A DNA stretch of 64,000 nt, from contig NZ_JAQBOC010000057.1 of the NCBI RefSeq assembly GCF_028288225.1, forward strand, positions 62,001-126,000, given 5' to 3'. The notes beneath the pieces were generated by a model that was given only the letters and a program-made list of their open reading frames with translations, ran no database searches and was not told the DNA's origin. Source of the stretch: Mucilaginibacter sp. Its GTDB lineage: Bacteria > Bacteroidota > Bacteroidia > Sphingobacteriales > Sphingobacteriaceae. This document shows, in pieces, positions 33,521 to 42,771 of this stretch. The position numbers and the translations under genes were made by a program. Positions within the stretch are counted from its first letter, which is position 1, and the number at the start of each line of letters is the position of its first letter.

Positions 33521-34164
33521 TGCTGTTTAAGTTCCAGGTCTATCAGGTCTTTCAATTCCTGATGCGATAGTTCTATAGATTTTTGAGCCTTTTCAGGGCC
33601 GTAGGATATCCCGTTAATAGCAATTACGTGTATATGATGTATACCCATAATGTTAAACACGGTTTTCAGATAAGGGTCCTGAAAATTCATGTGTTCATTA
33701 TATCCGCCCTTTTCATAACCCTGATCGCCTCTTGAAAGCAGCAGGAATAAGGTCTTGTTCTCCAGTAAACCGATATAGGGATATTGAATATTAGTAGCGT
33801 CAATCCTAAATGTTTCATTTACACGCACCACCTGGTCGATATAAGCTTTTAATGCGCTGGGAATAGACCAGTTATACATGGGCGTACCCAACACGATAAT
33901 ATCAGCCTGGTGCAGTTCAGCAATATAGGTATCGCTGGTTTCGAGCGCTTTCCTTTCATCTTCGGTTCTGGTTGTTTCAGGTTTAAAAGCGGCAGCAATC
34001 CAATTTTCATTAACATGAGGCACATCGGCACTTCCCAGTTGCCGGTTAGTAATTTCCGTCTCGGTACGTTTACCTTTCCAGTGTTCTGTAAATATTTCTG
34101 TGAGTTTTCTGCTTTGGGACCTTTGCCCTCTTGCACTTGCATTTATGACCAATACTTTTTTCAT
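33517..34164 (-). CDS. FMN-dependent NADH-azoreductase-like flavodoxin-fold protein
   Basis: A 215-residue protein of the AzoR/NQO family. The FMN-binding phosphate loop is INASARGQRSQSRKLTEIF, and the isoalloxazine-contact stretch is GTPMYNWSIPSALKAYIDQV. It would reduce quinones or azo compounds with NADH, protecting against thiol or quinone stress. The start ATG 34164 (MKKVLVI) places the motif at the expected distance; an ATG 18 bases upstream would only add MNKIKK. It is the first gene of a two-gene operon with the EamA transporter and lies divergent to a MocR regulator. Confidence 0.92.
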   Translation of the reverse strand: MKKVLVINASARGQRSQSRKLTEIFTEHWKGKRTETEITNRQLGSADVPHVNENWIAAAFKPETTRTEDERKALETSDTYIAELHQADIIVLGTPMYNWSIPSALKAYIDQVVRVNETFRIDATNIQYPYIGLLENKTLFLLLSRGDQGYEKGGYNEHMNFQDPYLKTVFNIMGIHHIHVIAINGISYGPEKAQKSIELSHQELKDLIDLELKQQ

Positions 34165-34240
34165 TTTCTTAATTTTATTCAAAACTACCCGCTCTTTGGA
34201 TTATATTTACAGACCAGTTTACACAACAAATACAGCCCAG

Positions 34241-35704
34241 ATGCTGCCCTATAAGTCATTGATCCAGATAGAAAGAGATGCCTCAGTCGCATTGCATATC
34301 CAGGTGTGTAATAGTTTTATTATGCTGATTACTAATGGGACACTTAAACCCGCTGATGTTTTGCCAAGTTCAAGAGTACTGGCAGACCTGATCGGTATTA
34401 ACAGAAACACCGTAAAACTGGGTTATGAAGAATTGATCAGTCAGGGCTGGGCGGAAGCGGTAGAACGCAAGGGTATATTTGTGCTGTCTAAATTACCGTT
34501 ACATAAACCGAAAGTAAAACCAATTGTTGGTAACAAAGAATATCAGGGCGAGGCGTTTCTTTGGACGAATAAATTGGGAAAAGCGGTATCATGGGAAAGT
34601 TTTCAGGATACACCACTCGCTATTGATGACGGCTTTCCTGATGTGCGGCTGGCACCGGTTGATGTGCTGATGCGGGAGTACCGAAGCATTTCCAGGAGGT
34701 ATCATGGCAGAAACTTTCTGAAATACAGCAGCTCTAAAGGCTCTGAACACCTTCGCAATGCCATATGTAATTATCTTTCCAACAGCCGCGGTTTAACCGT
34801 TATGCCTGAAAATCTGATTATCACAAAAGGCAGCCAGATGGGAATTTATTTAGCTGCCCAATTGCTATTAAATCCTAAAGATTATATTGCTGTAGGTGTT
34901 TCCAATTATGGTTCTGCTGATGAAACATTCAAATACCCCGGTGCAAACCTGCTTCGGATTCCGGTTGACGAAAAAGGAATGGATGTTAACCATCTGGAGA
35001 TGATTTTACAGCAAAAAAAGATAAAGGCAGTGTACCTGATACCGCATCATCATTTTCCAACAACGGTAACGATGAGTATGGAGCGAAGGTTAAAACTATT
35101 AAACCTGGCTAAAGAATATTGTTTTGCAATTATTGAAGATGATTATGACTTTGATTTCCATTATGATAATAAGCCTTACGTACCATTAGCCAGTATTGAC
35201 CATCATCATAATGTAATCTATATCGGTTCGATTTCTAAAACTTTTGCACCTGCTTTAAGGATAGGCTTTATGGCAGGCCCACCTGAATTTATTGAAGCTG
35301 CGGCGTCTTTAAGAGAGCTGATTGACAAGCAGGGCGATACGCTCCTGGAAGAAGCGTTCGCAGTGTTATTTGATGATGGGGAGATGGACAGGCACTTCCG
35401 TAAATCATTAAAAATTTATCGTCAGCGCAGAAACCTGTTTTGCGAAATTCTGAAAACCGAATTTCGGGGGCTTATTGATTTTAAAACTCCCGAAGGCGGC
35501 CTTGGTATATGGACGATTTTCGATCCGGGGATCAACCTTGTTAAAATGGCTGAAGATGCTTTAAAAAAAGGGTTATACATAGGCGATGGCAAGTTCTATA
35601 AAAATGAATCCTTTGATTTGAATGCACTAAGGATGGGCTTCGCCTCATTGGACGATAAAGAAATAGCAGAAGCACTCAGGCAACTAAAAATAATCCTGCA
35701 ATAA
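34241..35704 (+). CDS. MocR-type PLP-dependent regulator
   Basis: A 487-residue regulator with an N-terminal GntR winged helix (about residues 15-80; LPSSRVLADLIGINRNTVKLGYEEL) and a C-terminal aminotransferase-like domain. The PLP Lys is in IGSISKTFAPALRIGF, and other contacts include EDDYDFDFHYD. Starting at ATG 34241 (MLPYKSLIQIERD) matches the family. The 76-base gap to the divergent azoreductase-transporter operon makes those genes the likely target. The ligand, usually PLP or an amino compound, is not identifiable. Confidence 0.93.
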   Translation: MLPYKSLIQIERDASVALHIQVCNSFIMLITNGTLKPADVLPSSRVLADLIGINRNTVKLGYEELISQGWAEAVERKGIFVLSKLPLHKPKVKPIVGNKEYQGEAFLWTNKLGKAVSWESFQDTPLAIDDGFPDVRLAPVDVLMREYRSISRRYHGRNFLKYSSSKGSEHLRNAICNYLSNSRGLTVMPENLIITKGSQMGIYLAAQLLLNPKDYIAVGVSNYGSADETFKYPGANLLRIPVDEKGMDVNHLEMILQQKKIKAVYLIPHHHFPTTVTMSMERRLKLLNLAKEYCFAIIEDDYDFDFHYDNKPYVPLASIDHHHNVIYIGSISKTFAPALRIGFMAGPPEFIEAAASLRELIDKQGDTLLEEAFAVLFDDGEMDRHFRKSLKIYRQRRNLFCEILKTEFRGLIDFKTPEGGLGIWTIFDPGINLVKMAEDALKKGLYIGDGKFYKNESFDLNALRMGFASLDDKEIAEALRQLKIILQ

Positions 35705-35860
35705 CTTATTTATGACCAATGCCTCTTTCGCAATATTAAATTATAGCCTTTTACTAATATGCTGTTAAGCTCTTACTCTGACTAGGGAGTGTAACGGTAT
35801 CTTGTTTTACCTGTGTCGAGTTTCAATCGGTATTTACCTTGCATCAATATTGATCAACCT

Positions 35861-35940
35861 CTATAATGGCAGCGGCGAAGGCTTGCGGCGCTGCCTGCCA
35901 CAATCGGTTTTCCGCCAAGAGCGGAGGGGCCGCAGGAGAT
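35861..35940. other. GC-rich structured segment at the truncated end
   Basis: GGCAGCG (35868-35874) pairs with CGCTGCC (35889-35895), and TCCGC (35911-35915) with GCGGA (35921-35925). The segment is far richer in G+C than either side. It is where the coupling-protein frame leaves family homology, so it may be the end of another inserted element or a recombination junction. Confidence 0.5.
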
Positions 35941-37483
35941 CATGGACTTTCTTAAAAATGTGATCGGCCTGGTCGTGGCCATAATCCTTTTTTAGCTGGC
36001 TGTAATCCTGTACTGCTAACGTTGTGGCTACTTTATTACTGCGGGCTGTAGCAATTAAGCTGTCAATATTATTAAAGTAAATGGTCGGGAACTCATCGAA
36101 GATCAAGCTGCATTTCTGCTGGTTTTTCCGGTTCGCCAATTTAATGACCCGCGAAATGTACAGCGATAATACCGCTCCGTAAACCTGTAGTTTCTGCGGG
36201 TTGTTACCCATGCTGACGATTTTCGGTTCATTAGGATTATTGACATCCAGCTTAAAATCATTACCGGATAGAACGTAATACAACTGGGGTGAGGACAATC
36301 GTGCCAAACCAATCTTAGCGCTGGCGATTTGCCCTTCTAACTGTTCCTTAGCCTTATTCCGGAAAGCCGATACAAAAGGGTTAATCAATACCTTAATCTC
36401 TTCCTGTTCGGCTAAGATGGCAAACAAGGGGTCATAGTCTGCCTGCATTAATTCAATGACGTGCGGCAAAGTGCAATAACGCCCATCTTTGTATTTTCTC
36501 AAATACCAGATAATTGCCGTTAAGAAGTTAATGGGTGATTCGACAAAAAAATCACCTTGTTTCTTTATCCAGTCACGGTTTAGGCCCAGCATGATCGTGC
36601 GGGCCGCTTCGGTCGCATCGGTGACAACATCCATGCTGTAGGGGTCAAGCGGGTTGCAACGGTGTGTCCGACTCAGATCGTCAAAATTAATGACATAGAA
36701 CTTTGGTTTAACTTTGTAGCCTCCCCGGTTATTTAACAACGTATTGTAAGCGATCCGGGTCAGGTCATCGTATTTAAAATCATAGAGGAACAGGGTAAAG
36801 CCCTTTTTGATATGCTGCGTAATAATATGCCTGATCACAAAGTAAGATTTACCCGCGCCGGGTGTGCCAATGACCAATAATCCCCGGAAGGGATTTATAA
36901 AGTTGATCCAGCTGTCCCTGATTTTACCTTTCAGGTTGTATTTGGCCGGCAGGTTAATGGAATATTCGTTTTCCAGCAGGCGTTCTTCCTGTGGGAAAGT
37001 TTCATTTTCGGTGTTGAAGATATCATTGTTCAGGCTGATTTTGATCAGTCTGGATAAAAGCCCGCCACCTGTTAAGATCAACAGGTAACCGGTGGACGTT
37101 AACCCCATATAGGAAATAGCTATAGAACCAACTGAAGCATTCAAATAGAAACACAAAACGCTGATAAAATAGATAAGCAAACCGGATAGCAGGTAGGCAA
37201 CAATGGCGTTTTGCTGTATCTTTTCATCCTTGCGGCCCTTAACACCGATTAATGAAATAACCAGGCACAGCAAAGCGGCCAGTTTGGGTTTGAGGTTGTT
37301 ATTAAATATACCTGTTTTGGCAATATTGACAATAATGCGCGTAGTAATGTTTGCCGTCCAGCCCCAATGCTGGAAAGCCAGGTAGCAGCTGATATAAAAA
37401 TGTATTGCTAAAATAAAGATGCTGATGAGCCTTGTAAATTCGGTAATCTTCCGTAAGCCCTGTATATCTTCTCCTGTTTGCAT
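35861..37483 (-). CDS. mobC: TraG/VirD4-type coupling protein, C-terminally truncated
   Basis: Type IV coupling ATPase that would bring the relaxase-DNA complex to a secretion channel. The N-terminal 150 residues contain four hydrophobic segments (YWFCY-type membrane domain). The Walker A motif is GTPGAGKSYFVIRH at about residue 203 and the Walker B motif is CSLIFDEFPTIYF at about residue 470. Recognisable homology ends near DYSQLKKDYGHDQAD (about residue 508). After that come about 30 residues of unrelated, Arg-rich sequence encoded by a GC-rich, hairpin-forming segment. Family members have roughly 650 residues, so about 120-150 are missing. It is 17 bases downstream of the relaxase gene. 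Confidence 0.85.
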   Translation of the reverse strand: MQTGEDIQGLRKITEFTRLISIFILAIHFYISCYLAFQHWGWTANITTRIIVNIAKTGIFNNNLKPKLAALLCLVISLIGVKGRKDEKIQQNAIVAYLLSGLLIYFISVLCFYLNASVGSIAISYMGLTSTGYLLILTGGGLLSRLIKISLNNDIFNTENETFPQEERLLENEYSINLPAKYNLKGKIRDSWINFINPFRGLLVIGTPGAGKSYFVIRHIITQHIKKGFTLFLYDFKYDDLTRIAYNTLLNNRGGYKVKPKFYVINFDDLSRTHRCNPLDPYSMDVVTDATEAARTIMLGLNRDWIKKQGDFFVESPINFLTAIIWYLRKYKDGRYCTLPHVIELMQADYDPLFAILAEQEEIKVLINPFVSAFRNKAKEQLEGQIASAKIGLARLSSPQLYYVLSGNDFKLDVNNPNEPKIVSMGNNPQKLQVYGAVLSLYISRVIKLANRKNQQKCSLIFDEFPTIYFNNIDSLIATARSNKVATTLAVQDYSQLKKDYGHDQADHIFKKVHDLLRPLRSWRKTDCGRQRRKPSPLPL

Positions 37484-37499
37484 AAAGTTTTATTGCGGT

Positions 37500-38795
37500 T
37501 TATAAATGCTGTCCTTGTTCCTGCTTTTTCCTTTTCTTGCGGCGTGGTGTGATTGGTGCGCTGTCCGCTGCGGTTTTTCCCATCAAATTTTTAAGCAGTT
37601 TATCTACACCCGAACCAAACTGCTGTGTGGCAGGTTCAGGGGTTTTCAGGTAGATAGTTTGCGCAGTCGGTTTCAGGTACGTTTGTTTTGGCTTTCCTGT
37701 TTTTAACCAGGTCTTTGTAGTTGACTTAATGGGCTGGTCTGTCTGGCCAAACCTTTCTGTTAATGCCTTTGCGCTGTAATTCTTGCCTAAGTCACTGCCT
37801 TTAAAAACGGCCATATTGGTATTATCAATAAAGGTTACGCCATAAGTCAAACCCTGCTCGTTCTGCCGGAACAGAGCTTGGATATTCTGCGTTTGCAGTT
37901 CAGCTATAAAGGTGGCTTTGGTTAACTGGTGATATTTCTTAAATACCGTTTCAATTTCATCCTTCAGGTCGTCCCGGTATGCTGTACGTCTTTCAGTGTT
38001 TTGGGCGAACTTTTTTTCAAGGTTAAATAAGGTCGGCTTGCTGTAAAAGGCGCTGGCCTTAATGGGAACGCCGATTGGTTTGCCGTTCTTATCAAGTAGG
38101 GAATAAACCAATCCCTTCTTTTGATACATCATGGTATCCTTACCGCCACGATCCGCCTGTACGTTGAATTGCCTTAACACCGCGTTGAATTCGGCCAATG
38201 AGGTGAATTTGTATTGGTTCATCACGGCACCCACTATGTTGCTGATAGCGCGCTTGGTGGGAATATGACCGTACTGCGCTTTGGTAATATCAGCCGGTTT
38301 GATAGCTGCCAGCTGCTTGAATGTTTTGCTTTGGGCTCTGACAAGGTTAAACTCCTGCTCAATTTGCTTTCGGGCCGGTTCGGATTTCAGCATCCCGATG
38401 CGGTGTATATCGATACGTTCGCCGTTCGCCTGCATATTGGTGGTAACGATATGCACATGACTGTGTGCCGCATCTGTATGGCGGTAAACTAAAAATGGCT
38501 GGTCCCCAAAACCGATCTTGTCCATATAGGCTGCAGCGATGGTCTGCATCTTTGTATTATCCAGTTTTTCACTGGCGTCAAAGTTCAGGGAGATATGCAG
38601 GGCGTTGGTTTTTACTTTATCACTGAGCATGGTTAATTTTTCAAAGCGCTTTACCTTGCTATCAAAATTCATCTGGTCGATCTCGCCTGCAAAGCCGCTG
38701 GCCATGATCAGTTGTGCCTGTCCCTGGGCAACTTTATTTTCATTGTAATGCAGGACGCCCTTTATCCTTTTACCGCTTATGATTTTTGCAACCAT
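37500..38795 (-). CDS. mobB: Relaxase / mobilization nuclease
   Basis: DNA-nicking protein that would start transfer at oriT, 431 residues. The candidate nicking Tyr is Tyr17 in GVLHYNENKV. The metal-binding His triad is in YRHTDAAHSHVHIVTTN at about residues 104-120 (His106, His111, His113, His115). The C-terminal 170 residues are Lys/Thr-rich and variable, as usual. The first 19 bases of the gene overlap the end of mobA, indicating coupled translation. Confidence 0.92.
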   Translation of the reverse strand: MVAKIISGKRIKGVLHYNENKVAQGQAQLIMASGFAGEIDQMNFDSKVKRFEKLTMLSDKVKTNALHISLNFDASEKLDNTKMQTIAAAYMDKIGFGDQPFLVYRHTDAAHSHVHIVTTNMQANGERIDIHRIGMLKSEPARKQIEQEFNLVRAQSKTFKQLAAIKPADITKAQYGHIPTKRAISNIVGAVMNQYKFTSLAEFNAVLRQFNVQADRGGKDTMMYQKKGLVYSLLDKNGKPIGVPIKASAFYSKPTLFNLEKKFAQNTERRTAYRDDLKDEIETVFKKYHQLTKATFIAELQTQNIQALFRQNEQGLTYGVTFIDNTNMAVFKGSDLGKNYSAKALTERFGQTDQPIKSTTKTWLKTGKPKQTYLKPTAQTIYLKTPEPATQQFGSGVDKLLKNLMGKTAADSAPITPRRKKRKKQEQGQHL

Positions 38796-39187
38796 ACCAC
38801 CGCCAGTTGAGAAACGATTTTCAATAGTTCATCTACCCGCTGCTCGACAGGGTTGAATAGTTCGGTTACTTTGATGGCATAAAAGGCTTTCCCTTTTTCT
38901 TCCCAGGTACTGTTATAGCGTTTGGTGATCTGGTTGATATTGATGCCGATGGCTTTGAGCTCTTTCCGGATCAGCGCCAGTTGTTCCATGGTTTGATCTA
39001 ATGAAGCATCAACATAAAAAACTTTGATTTCCTGGTTAGACAATATCTTCCGGGCCACTTCACCGATACTGTAGCAATCGCTTTTCCCGATCATTTTTTC
39101 AAGTCGCTGAAATACAACGGCCGTTACCCTTGTTCTTACAGAGCAGGTATATAATTTTTCGGGATTTGCTGATTTTCTGCGGGCCAT
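38777..39187 (-). CDS. mobA: MobA-type relaxosome accessory protein
   Basis: A small basic protein of 136 residues, probably DNA-binding, that assists the relaxase at oriT. The start MARRKSANPEKL at 39187 was chosen over an upstream ATG because residues before it are unlike the family. The pattern VRTRVTAVVFQRLEKMIGKS, then SIGEVARKILSN, is a ribbon-helix-helix-like segment. It continues with ELKAIGININQITKRYNS, typical of mobilization proteins next to relaxases. It overlaps the relaxase gene by 19 bases. Confidence 0.85.
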   Translation of the reverse strand: MARRKSANPEKLYTCSVRTRVTAVVFQRLEKMIGKSDCYSIGEVARKILSNQEIKVFYVDASLDQTMEQLALIRKELKAIGININQITKRYNSTWEEKGKAFYAIKVTELFNPVEQRVDELLKIVSQLAVVWLQKS

Positions 39188-39240
39188 AATTTGCACTTTA
39201 GAGGGGTGAGTTCCGAACCCCGGTAAGCACCGCGCAGTCG

Positions 39241-39331
39241 GCAAAGATATTTTTGGGGACAAAAATCCATCTTTGCTGAACGCTAGCGCGTGGAACGGCC
39301 ACCTGCCGGTGCCGTTGCGGAACCCTTCGGG
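39241..39331. other. Candidate oriT region
   Basis: Directly upstream of mobA, GCAAAGAT (39241-39248) and ATCTTTGC (39269-39276) enclose a second inverted pair, ATTTTTG/CAAAAAT, making a long stem. It is followed by a GC-rich stretch with CCACCTGCCGGTGCC. Bacteroidetes mobilizable elements carry oriT just upstream of mobA, so this is the best position in the window; no nick site is identified. Confidence 0.4.
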
Positions 39332-39339
39332 TGATTGTT

Positions 39340-39507
39340 TTAATTGCTGCTTTTAATTTTTCGTTCGGTGGTTTTGCGCAATGTTTCCAGCGGCTCGAAC
39401 GAGCGCAGCAATTGCTGGATGGGATGGCGGGGCTGTTGCCTTATCCGTTTGACCTGTGGCCTGAGTTTTGAATCTGTGGCTTCTTTATCGACTGTGTTAT
39501 TGATCAT
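39340..39507 (-). CDS. Small basic protein of the mobilization module, 55 residues
   Basis: Starts MINNTVDKEATDSKLRPQVK and ends TERKIKSSN. It is rich in Arg, Lys and Gln (KRIRQQPRHPIQQLLRSFEP). It is read toward mobA on the same strand, with the candidate oriT between them. No family is recognised. Its charge suggests DNA or RNA binding. Confidence 0.55.
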   Translation of the reverse strand: MINNTVDKEATDSKLRPQVKRIRQQPRHPIQQLLRSFEPLETLRKTTERKIKSSN

Positions 39508-39708
39508 GGCTTATAGAATTTAAGTCAAAGTTGAGGGGATTGTTTTATAAGATATGGGAGTCCCCCAATTTGGTGAAAGATTTAATTTGTTATCGTTTAT
39601 CTGCCTAATGACCCTGAATGATAAGTTGGTCAAATATTTCACCCTTTTCCGAAACTGCCGGTTATGGCAGCTATCTATGTGGAGTTTTGCCTTTCAAAAG
39701 GAATTAAT

Positions 39709-40010
39709 ATGTTACCGGAAGAAGTCAAAAAGCCAGCTTTGCAAATTGACGAGGTGCTTACACGAATTGAACAGGGTGAGATACCGCTCAAATAATTGTC
39801 GGCAGGCTCATCGAAGTGATAGTCAAACTGGATGAAAAAGAGCGACAGTTGGATAGTTTGATCCAGTCGCTACCCATGCTTGCTGATATCACTAAAAAGA
39901 TCGGCGAAATACATACGCTTCATTTCCCGGCAAAGCATTTAAAAAAGAAATCCCAAAAGGAACGGTTTATGGCCGAGATCCTTTTGGGACCGGTGAAAAA
40001 GCGGAAATAG
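39709..40010 (+). pseudogene. Small plus-strand gene, apparently frameshifted
   Basis: ATG 39709 opens MLPEEVKKPALQIDEVLTRI and ends at TAA 39793 after EQGEIPLK. The overlapping frame beginning at ATA 39792 continues smoothly as IIVGRLIEVIVKLDEKERQL and runs to KKRK and a stop at 40008-40010. A one-base shift would join them into one protein of about 100 residues, helical and charged. No slippery heptamer is present. The alternative is two tiny genes. It lies between minus-strand genes of the mobile element. Confidence 0.45.
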
Positions 40011-40012
40011 CT

Positions 40013-41209
40013 TTATATCGCGGGTATCAGTTTATTGGTCTGTACAAACTTTAATAAATCCTTGAGATAGGTTTCTGTTTCTACCAGACTGCTGTGGCGG
40101 TTGGCCGAGCATATTTCAGCAATGGTCCAGCCCGCTTTAAACTTCTTCACGTTGGAAAAGTGCTTAAACGAATAAAGGGTGTACTTTTTATTCCTGAGTT
40201 TAACCTTTTTCAGACACCTGACGAAGCGGTCATACGGTGTATTCTCACCAATTCTGTTCTCTGAAATAAAGGTTACCGGCGACCCCAACAAATAGTATTC
40301 CCCGGGAGAATTGGCGATATCCAGTTTATCAAGTTCTATCCGCAAACTTGGGTCAATGTGGACAGGTAACGCTTTTTTGTTTTTAGCAATAGAAGCCGGG
40401 ATGGTGATCGTGTTGTTTTCTAAATTAATGTATTTGAGTTTTAAGTACCTTAATTCTTTTGGCCGGATACAGGTATAATAAATCATCCTGACGAATAATA
40501 AACAATAGGGATCGTTAGCCTGCAGCCAGTCCATAATCGTTTTAAAATCATCATCGGAAAATACCTGGTGCGATTCCGTGGCAATCTTTGTCCTGGTTTC
40601 CGTATCGGTTACCGGGTTGACCTCAATATATTTGTTCTTTTTAAGGTATTTGAAATAGTTGTTCAGGGCAATTCTCGAATTGTTGTAAGTAACGCCCAGC
40701 CACTTTTCGGTTTGTTCCTGGTGATCTAAGAAGTGGGTGATTTCGTAATCGGTGATCTCGTTCACCATTTTATGCGCACCGTAAAAATCAATAAAGGGCT
40801 TAACCTTGGACAGGTAAGTCTGGATAGATTTTTTTCGGGTTCCTTTCGCTTTGTGGTAGGCTTCGAAAAGTTCTTTGCCTTGGCCGAGGGTAAGCGATAC
40901 AACTTCCCGTTTGAGTTTCTCATTGGATTTTTCGTCAATCGGGCTCCAGCCACCATCCAAAGCATCTTTGTAGGTATCTAAGAGTTCTGTGAAAAGATTA
41001 AGCTTTTCTTTAGGTTCCTTGATCCTGTTCAGGTTCTTGCTGAACCTGAACCTTTCCATTTCCCCGAGACCGGGGTTATAGAAAAAGAATTCCACATACC
41101 AGCTTTGTTTCGCTTCCTCTTTGGCTTTGGTGCTGCCTTTTGGAACAAGATCAATGGTTTTTCCCTTGAATAAGCGGGGTGTTGTGTAGGTAACTTCTGC
41201 ACTTTCCAT
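40013..41209 (-). CDS. Tyrosine recombinase (integrase)
   Basis: Site-specific recombinase of 398 residues. A core-binding (SAM-like) domain covers about residues 110-220 (KSIQTYLSKVKPFIDFYG). The catalytic domain has the first Arg in YYTCIRPKELRYL, YSFKHFSNV in place of the usual HxLRH, NRHSSLVETETYL with the second His/Arg region, and the nucleophile Tyr in TYL. YSFKH is seen in other Bacteroidetes mobile-element integrases. I start at ATG 41209 (MESAEVTYTT), because an ATG further upstream would lie inside the tRNA gene. The gene is read away from tRNA-Ala, its presumed target. Confidence 0.92.
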   Translation of the reverse strand: MESAEVTYTTPRLFKGKTIDLVPKGSTKAKEEAKQSWYVEFFFYNPGLGEMERFRFSKNLNRIKEPKEKLNLFTELLDTYKDALDGGWSPIDEKSNEKLKREVVSLTLGQGKELFEAYHKAKGTRKKSIQTYLSKVKPFIDFYGAHKMVNEITDYEITHFLDHQEQTEKWLGVTYNNSRIALNNYFKYLKKNKYIEVNPVTDTETRTKIATESHQVFSDDDFKTIMDWLQANDPYCLLFVRMIYYTCIRPKELRYLKLKYINLENNTITIPASIAKNKKALPVHIDPSLRIELDKLDIANSPGEYYLLGSPVTFISENRIGENTPYDRFVRCLKKVKLRNKKYTLYSFKHFSNVKKFKAGWTIAEICSANRHSSLVETETYLKDLLKFVQTNKLIPAI

Positions 41210-41304
41210 GCCGCCGAAATTGGCGGGCTGTGGCAGAGTTTTGGCAGAGTTAGTACCTGGTGTGTTGCTAAATAGCTGAACACCAGGTACATTAAGTGCT
41301 TGAG

Positions 41305-41378
<74 letters not shown>

Positions 41379-41475
41379 TTTTTGCGGATGGCAAATATAT
41401 TATTTTAAGCAGTAAAATAAAATTATTTATCTAACTTAATAATGATGCAGACGGATTGATCCAATTTCTCATTCA

Positions 41476-42771
41476 CTATTCTATCGTGAGCACACTTTTC
41501 TTCACCATAAATACAGGCAGTGAACCAAGGTTTAAGATCCGGTCGTGAAAGTTTTTGATATTAAATTTATCGCCCTCTCTCTTTTGCAGCAATTGTTTCC
41601 ATTGCAATATCTGACCAGCTCCATATTTATAGGTAATACACTGCGCGGGCCAGCGTTTTACACGGGCTATTTCGCGCATAGCAATATCATCCTGGTTTTT
41701 AATATTTTTTTTCCAAAAAGTGAGTGCTTGCTGGTCTGTCCACCCATAATAATTAAGACCAATATCCATAGGCACTCTTACAGACCTTACCAGGTCCCAT
41801 TCCCATTTGCCAAGCTCGTCATAAGGTGTTCTATAAACTCCAAGATCTTTTCCAAGTTCTTCTACATAAGCTCCCCAGCCTTCTTCCAATCCTAAATAAT
41901 AAAAAAGCTGCTGCACTTTTGATTGTTTTAAGCCGGTATTTATAGAAGATTTATAATGGTGCCCCGGTACCGCTTCGTGGATAAAAAGCCAGTCTACCTG
42001 CCGTTTATTATAAGGTTTATTAAACTGGTTATAATAAAACACGCTGTTATCATAATAGCCCGGGGCCTGGACCATCGCTTCATTCGCTCCCTGTTCAATT
42101 TTTAAAGGCTCTATTTTATGCTCACTGAACACATTACCCATGTTTTTGTAAATAACTGCCTGGGTTTCCTCAAAATATTTCAACACATCTCTCGGGTTAT
42201 TAATAAAAAAATCTTCATCATTTAAATGTTTATAAAAAACATCCTCACTTAACCCGCTTTTGCGGCGGATGTCTTCAATGTGCCCCTGTACCCGCTTAAC
42301 TTCTTCCAGTCCAAATTGGTAAATTTCATCGGGCGTAACATTTGCGCTAAGCCAATTCCGTAAAAAATACCTATACCAGGCCTTTCCATCAGGTATAGTG
42401 TATAATCCTTCTGCGGAAATTTCCTTTTGCTTATTGGTTTCCCACTGCTTTTCTAAAGCCAATCTTTCTAAATTCATATTGGTTTCATATGCTATAAGCT
42501 CATAATCCTGTTGTTGGCCGTTGCTTAAACTTCCTATAGCGTATTTTTTTTGTTCTGATCTGATGGATTCGAAAAAAGCTATCTGCTTCCGAATTTGATC
42601 TGCCGGCTTTATTTGTTTCAGAACATTTACATAGCTAAGGTCCAAATTGGGGATCTTAAGTGCACGGTATCCCTTTACAAATTTATCGGTGAACTGATCG
42701 AAGGTCTCCTGAGTTTTAAAGCCGGTTAAACAAATTAAAATGGCAGATAAGTAAATCGGTTTAATCTTCAT
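41476..42771 (-). CDS. DUF885 family protein
   Basis: A 431-residue, mostly helical protein with a weak N-terminal signal segment (MKIKPIYLSAILICLTGFKT). The putative zinc site is HEAVPGHHYK at about residues 265-274, with a further acid in LEEGWGAYVEELG about 30 residues later, as in DUF885 proteins related to M32-like carboxypeptidases. Typical members have about 580 residues, so this is a short form, missing the usual N-terminal 150. It is probably periplasmic or lipid-anchored; the substrate is unknown. Confidence 0.88.
   Translation of the reverse strand: MKIKPIYLSAILICLTGFKTQETFDQFTDKFVKGYRALKIPNLDLSYVNVLKQIKPADQIRKQIAFFESIRSEQKKYAIGSLSNGQQQDYELIAYETNMNLERLALEKQWETNKQKEISAEGLYTIPDGKAWYRYFLRNWLSANVTPDEIYQFGLEEVKRVQGHIEDIRRKSGLSEDVFYKHLNDEDFFINNPRDVLKYFEETQAVIYKNMGNVFSEHKIEPLKIEQGANEAMVQAPGYYDNSVFYYNQFNKPYNKRQVDWLFIHEAVPGHHYKSSINTGLKQSKVQQLFYYLGLEEGWGAYVEELGKDLGVYRTPYDELGKWEWDLVRSVRVPMDIGLNYYGWTDQQALTFWKKNIKNQDDIAMREIARVKRWPAQCITYKYGAGQILQWKQLLQKREGDKFNIKNFHDRILNLGSLPVFMVKKSVLTIE

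Larger units (their letters stand above)
35861..41304. mobile_element. Remnant of a mobilizable or conjugative element at tRNA-Ala
   Basis: Between the MocR gene and tRNA-Ala lie a tyrosine recombinase directly at the 3' end of the tRNA, a MobA-type protein, a relaxase and a VirD4/TraG-like coupling protein. This is the usual order of a Bacteroidetes mobilization module. No type IV secretion (tra) genes are present and the coupling protein is truncated. I found no second copy of the tRNA 3' end in the window, so the left boundary is undefined and may have been deleted. Confidence 0.8.

Noticed and set aside
34100..34240. Extended MocR-type protein from 34100
   Set aside because: The extension overlaps the divergent oxidoreductase gene antisense and lacks the GntR start; MLPYKSL at 34241 fits.
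35705..35860. Second att site (copy of the tRNA-Ala 3' end)
   Set aside because: No stretch like TGGAGAATATCGGAGTCGAA could be found here or elsewhere in the window.
39780..39800. Programmed -1 frameshift site
   Set aside because: The local sequence C TCA AAT AAT is not a slippery heptamer and no stimulating structure is obvious.
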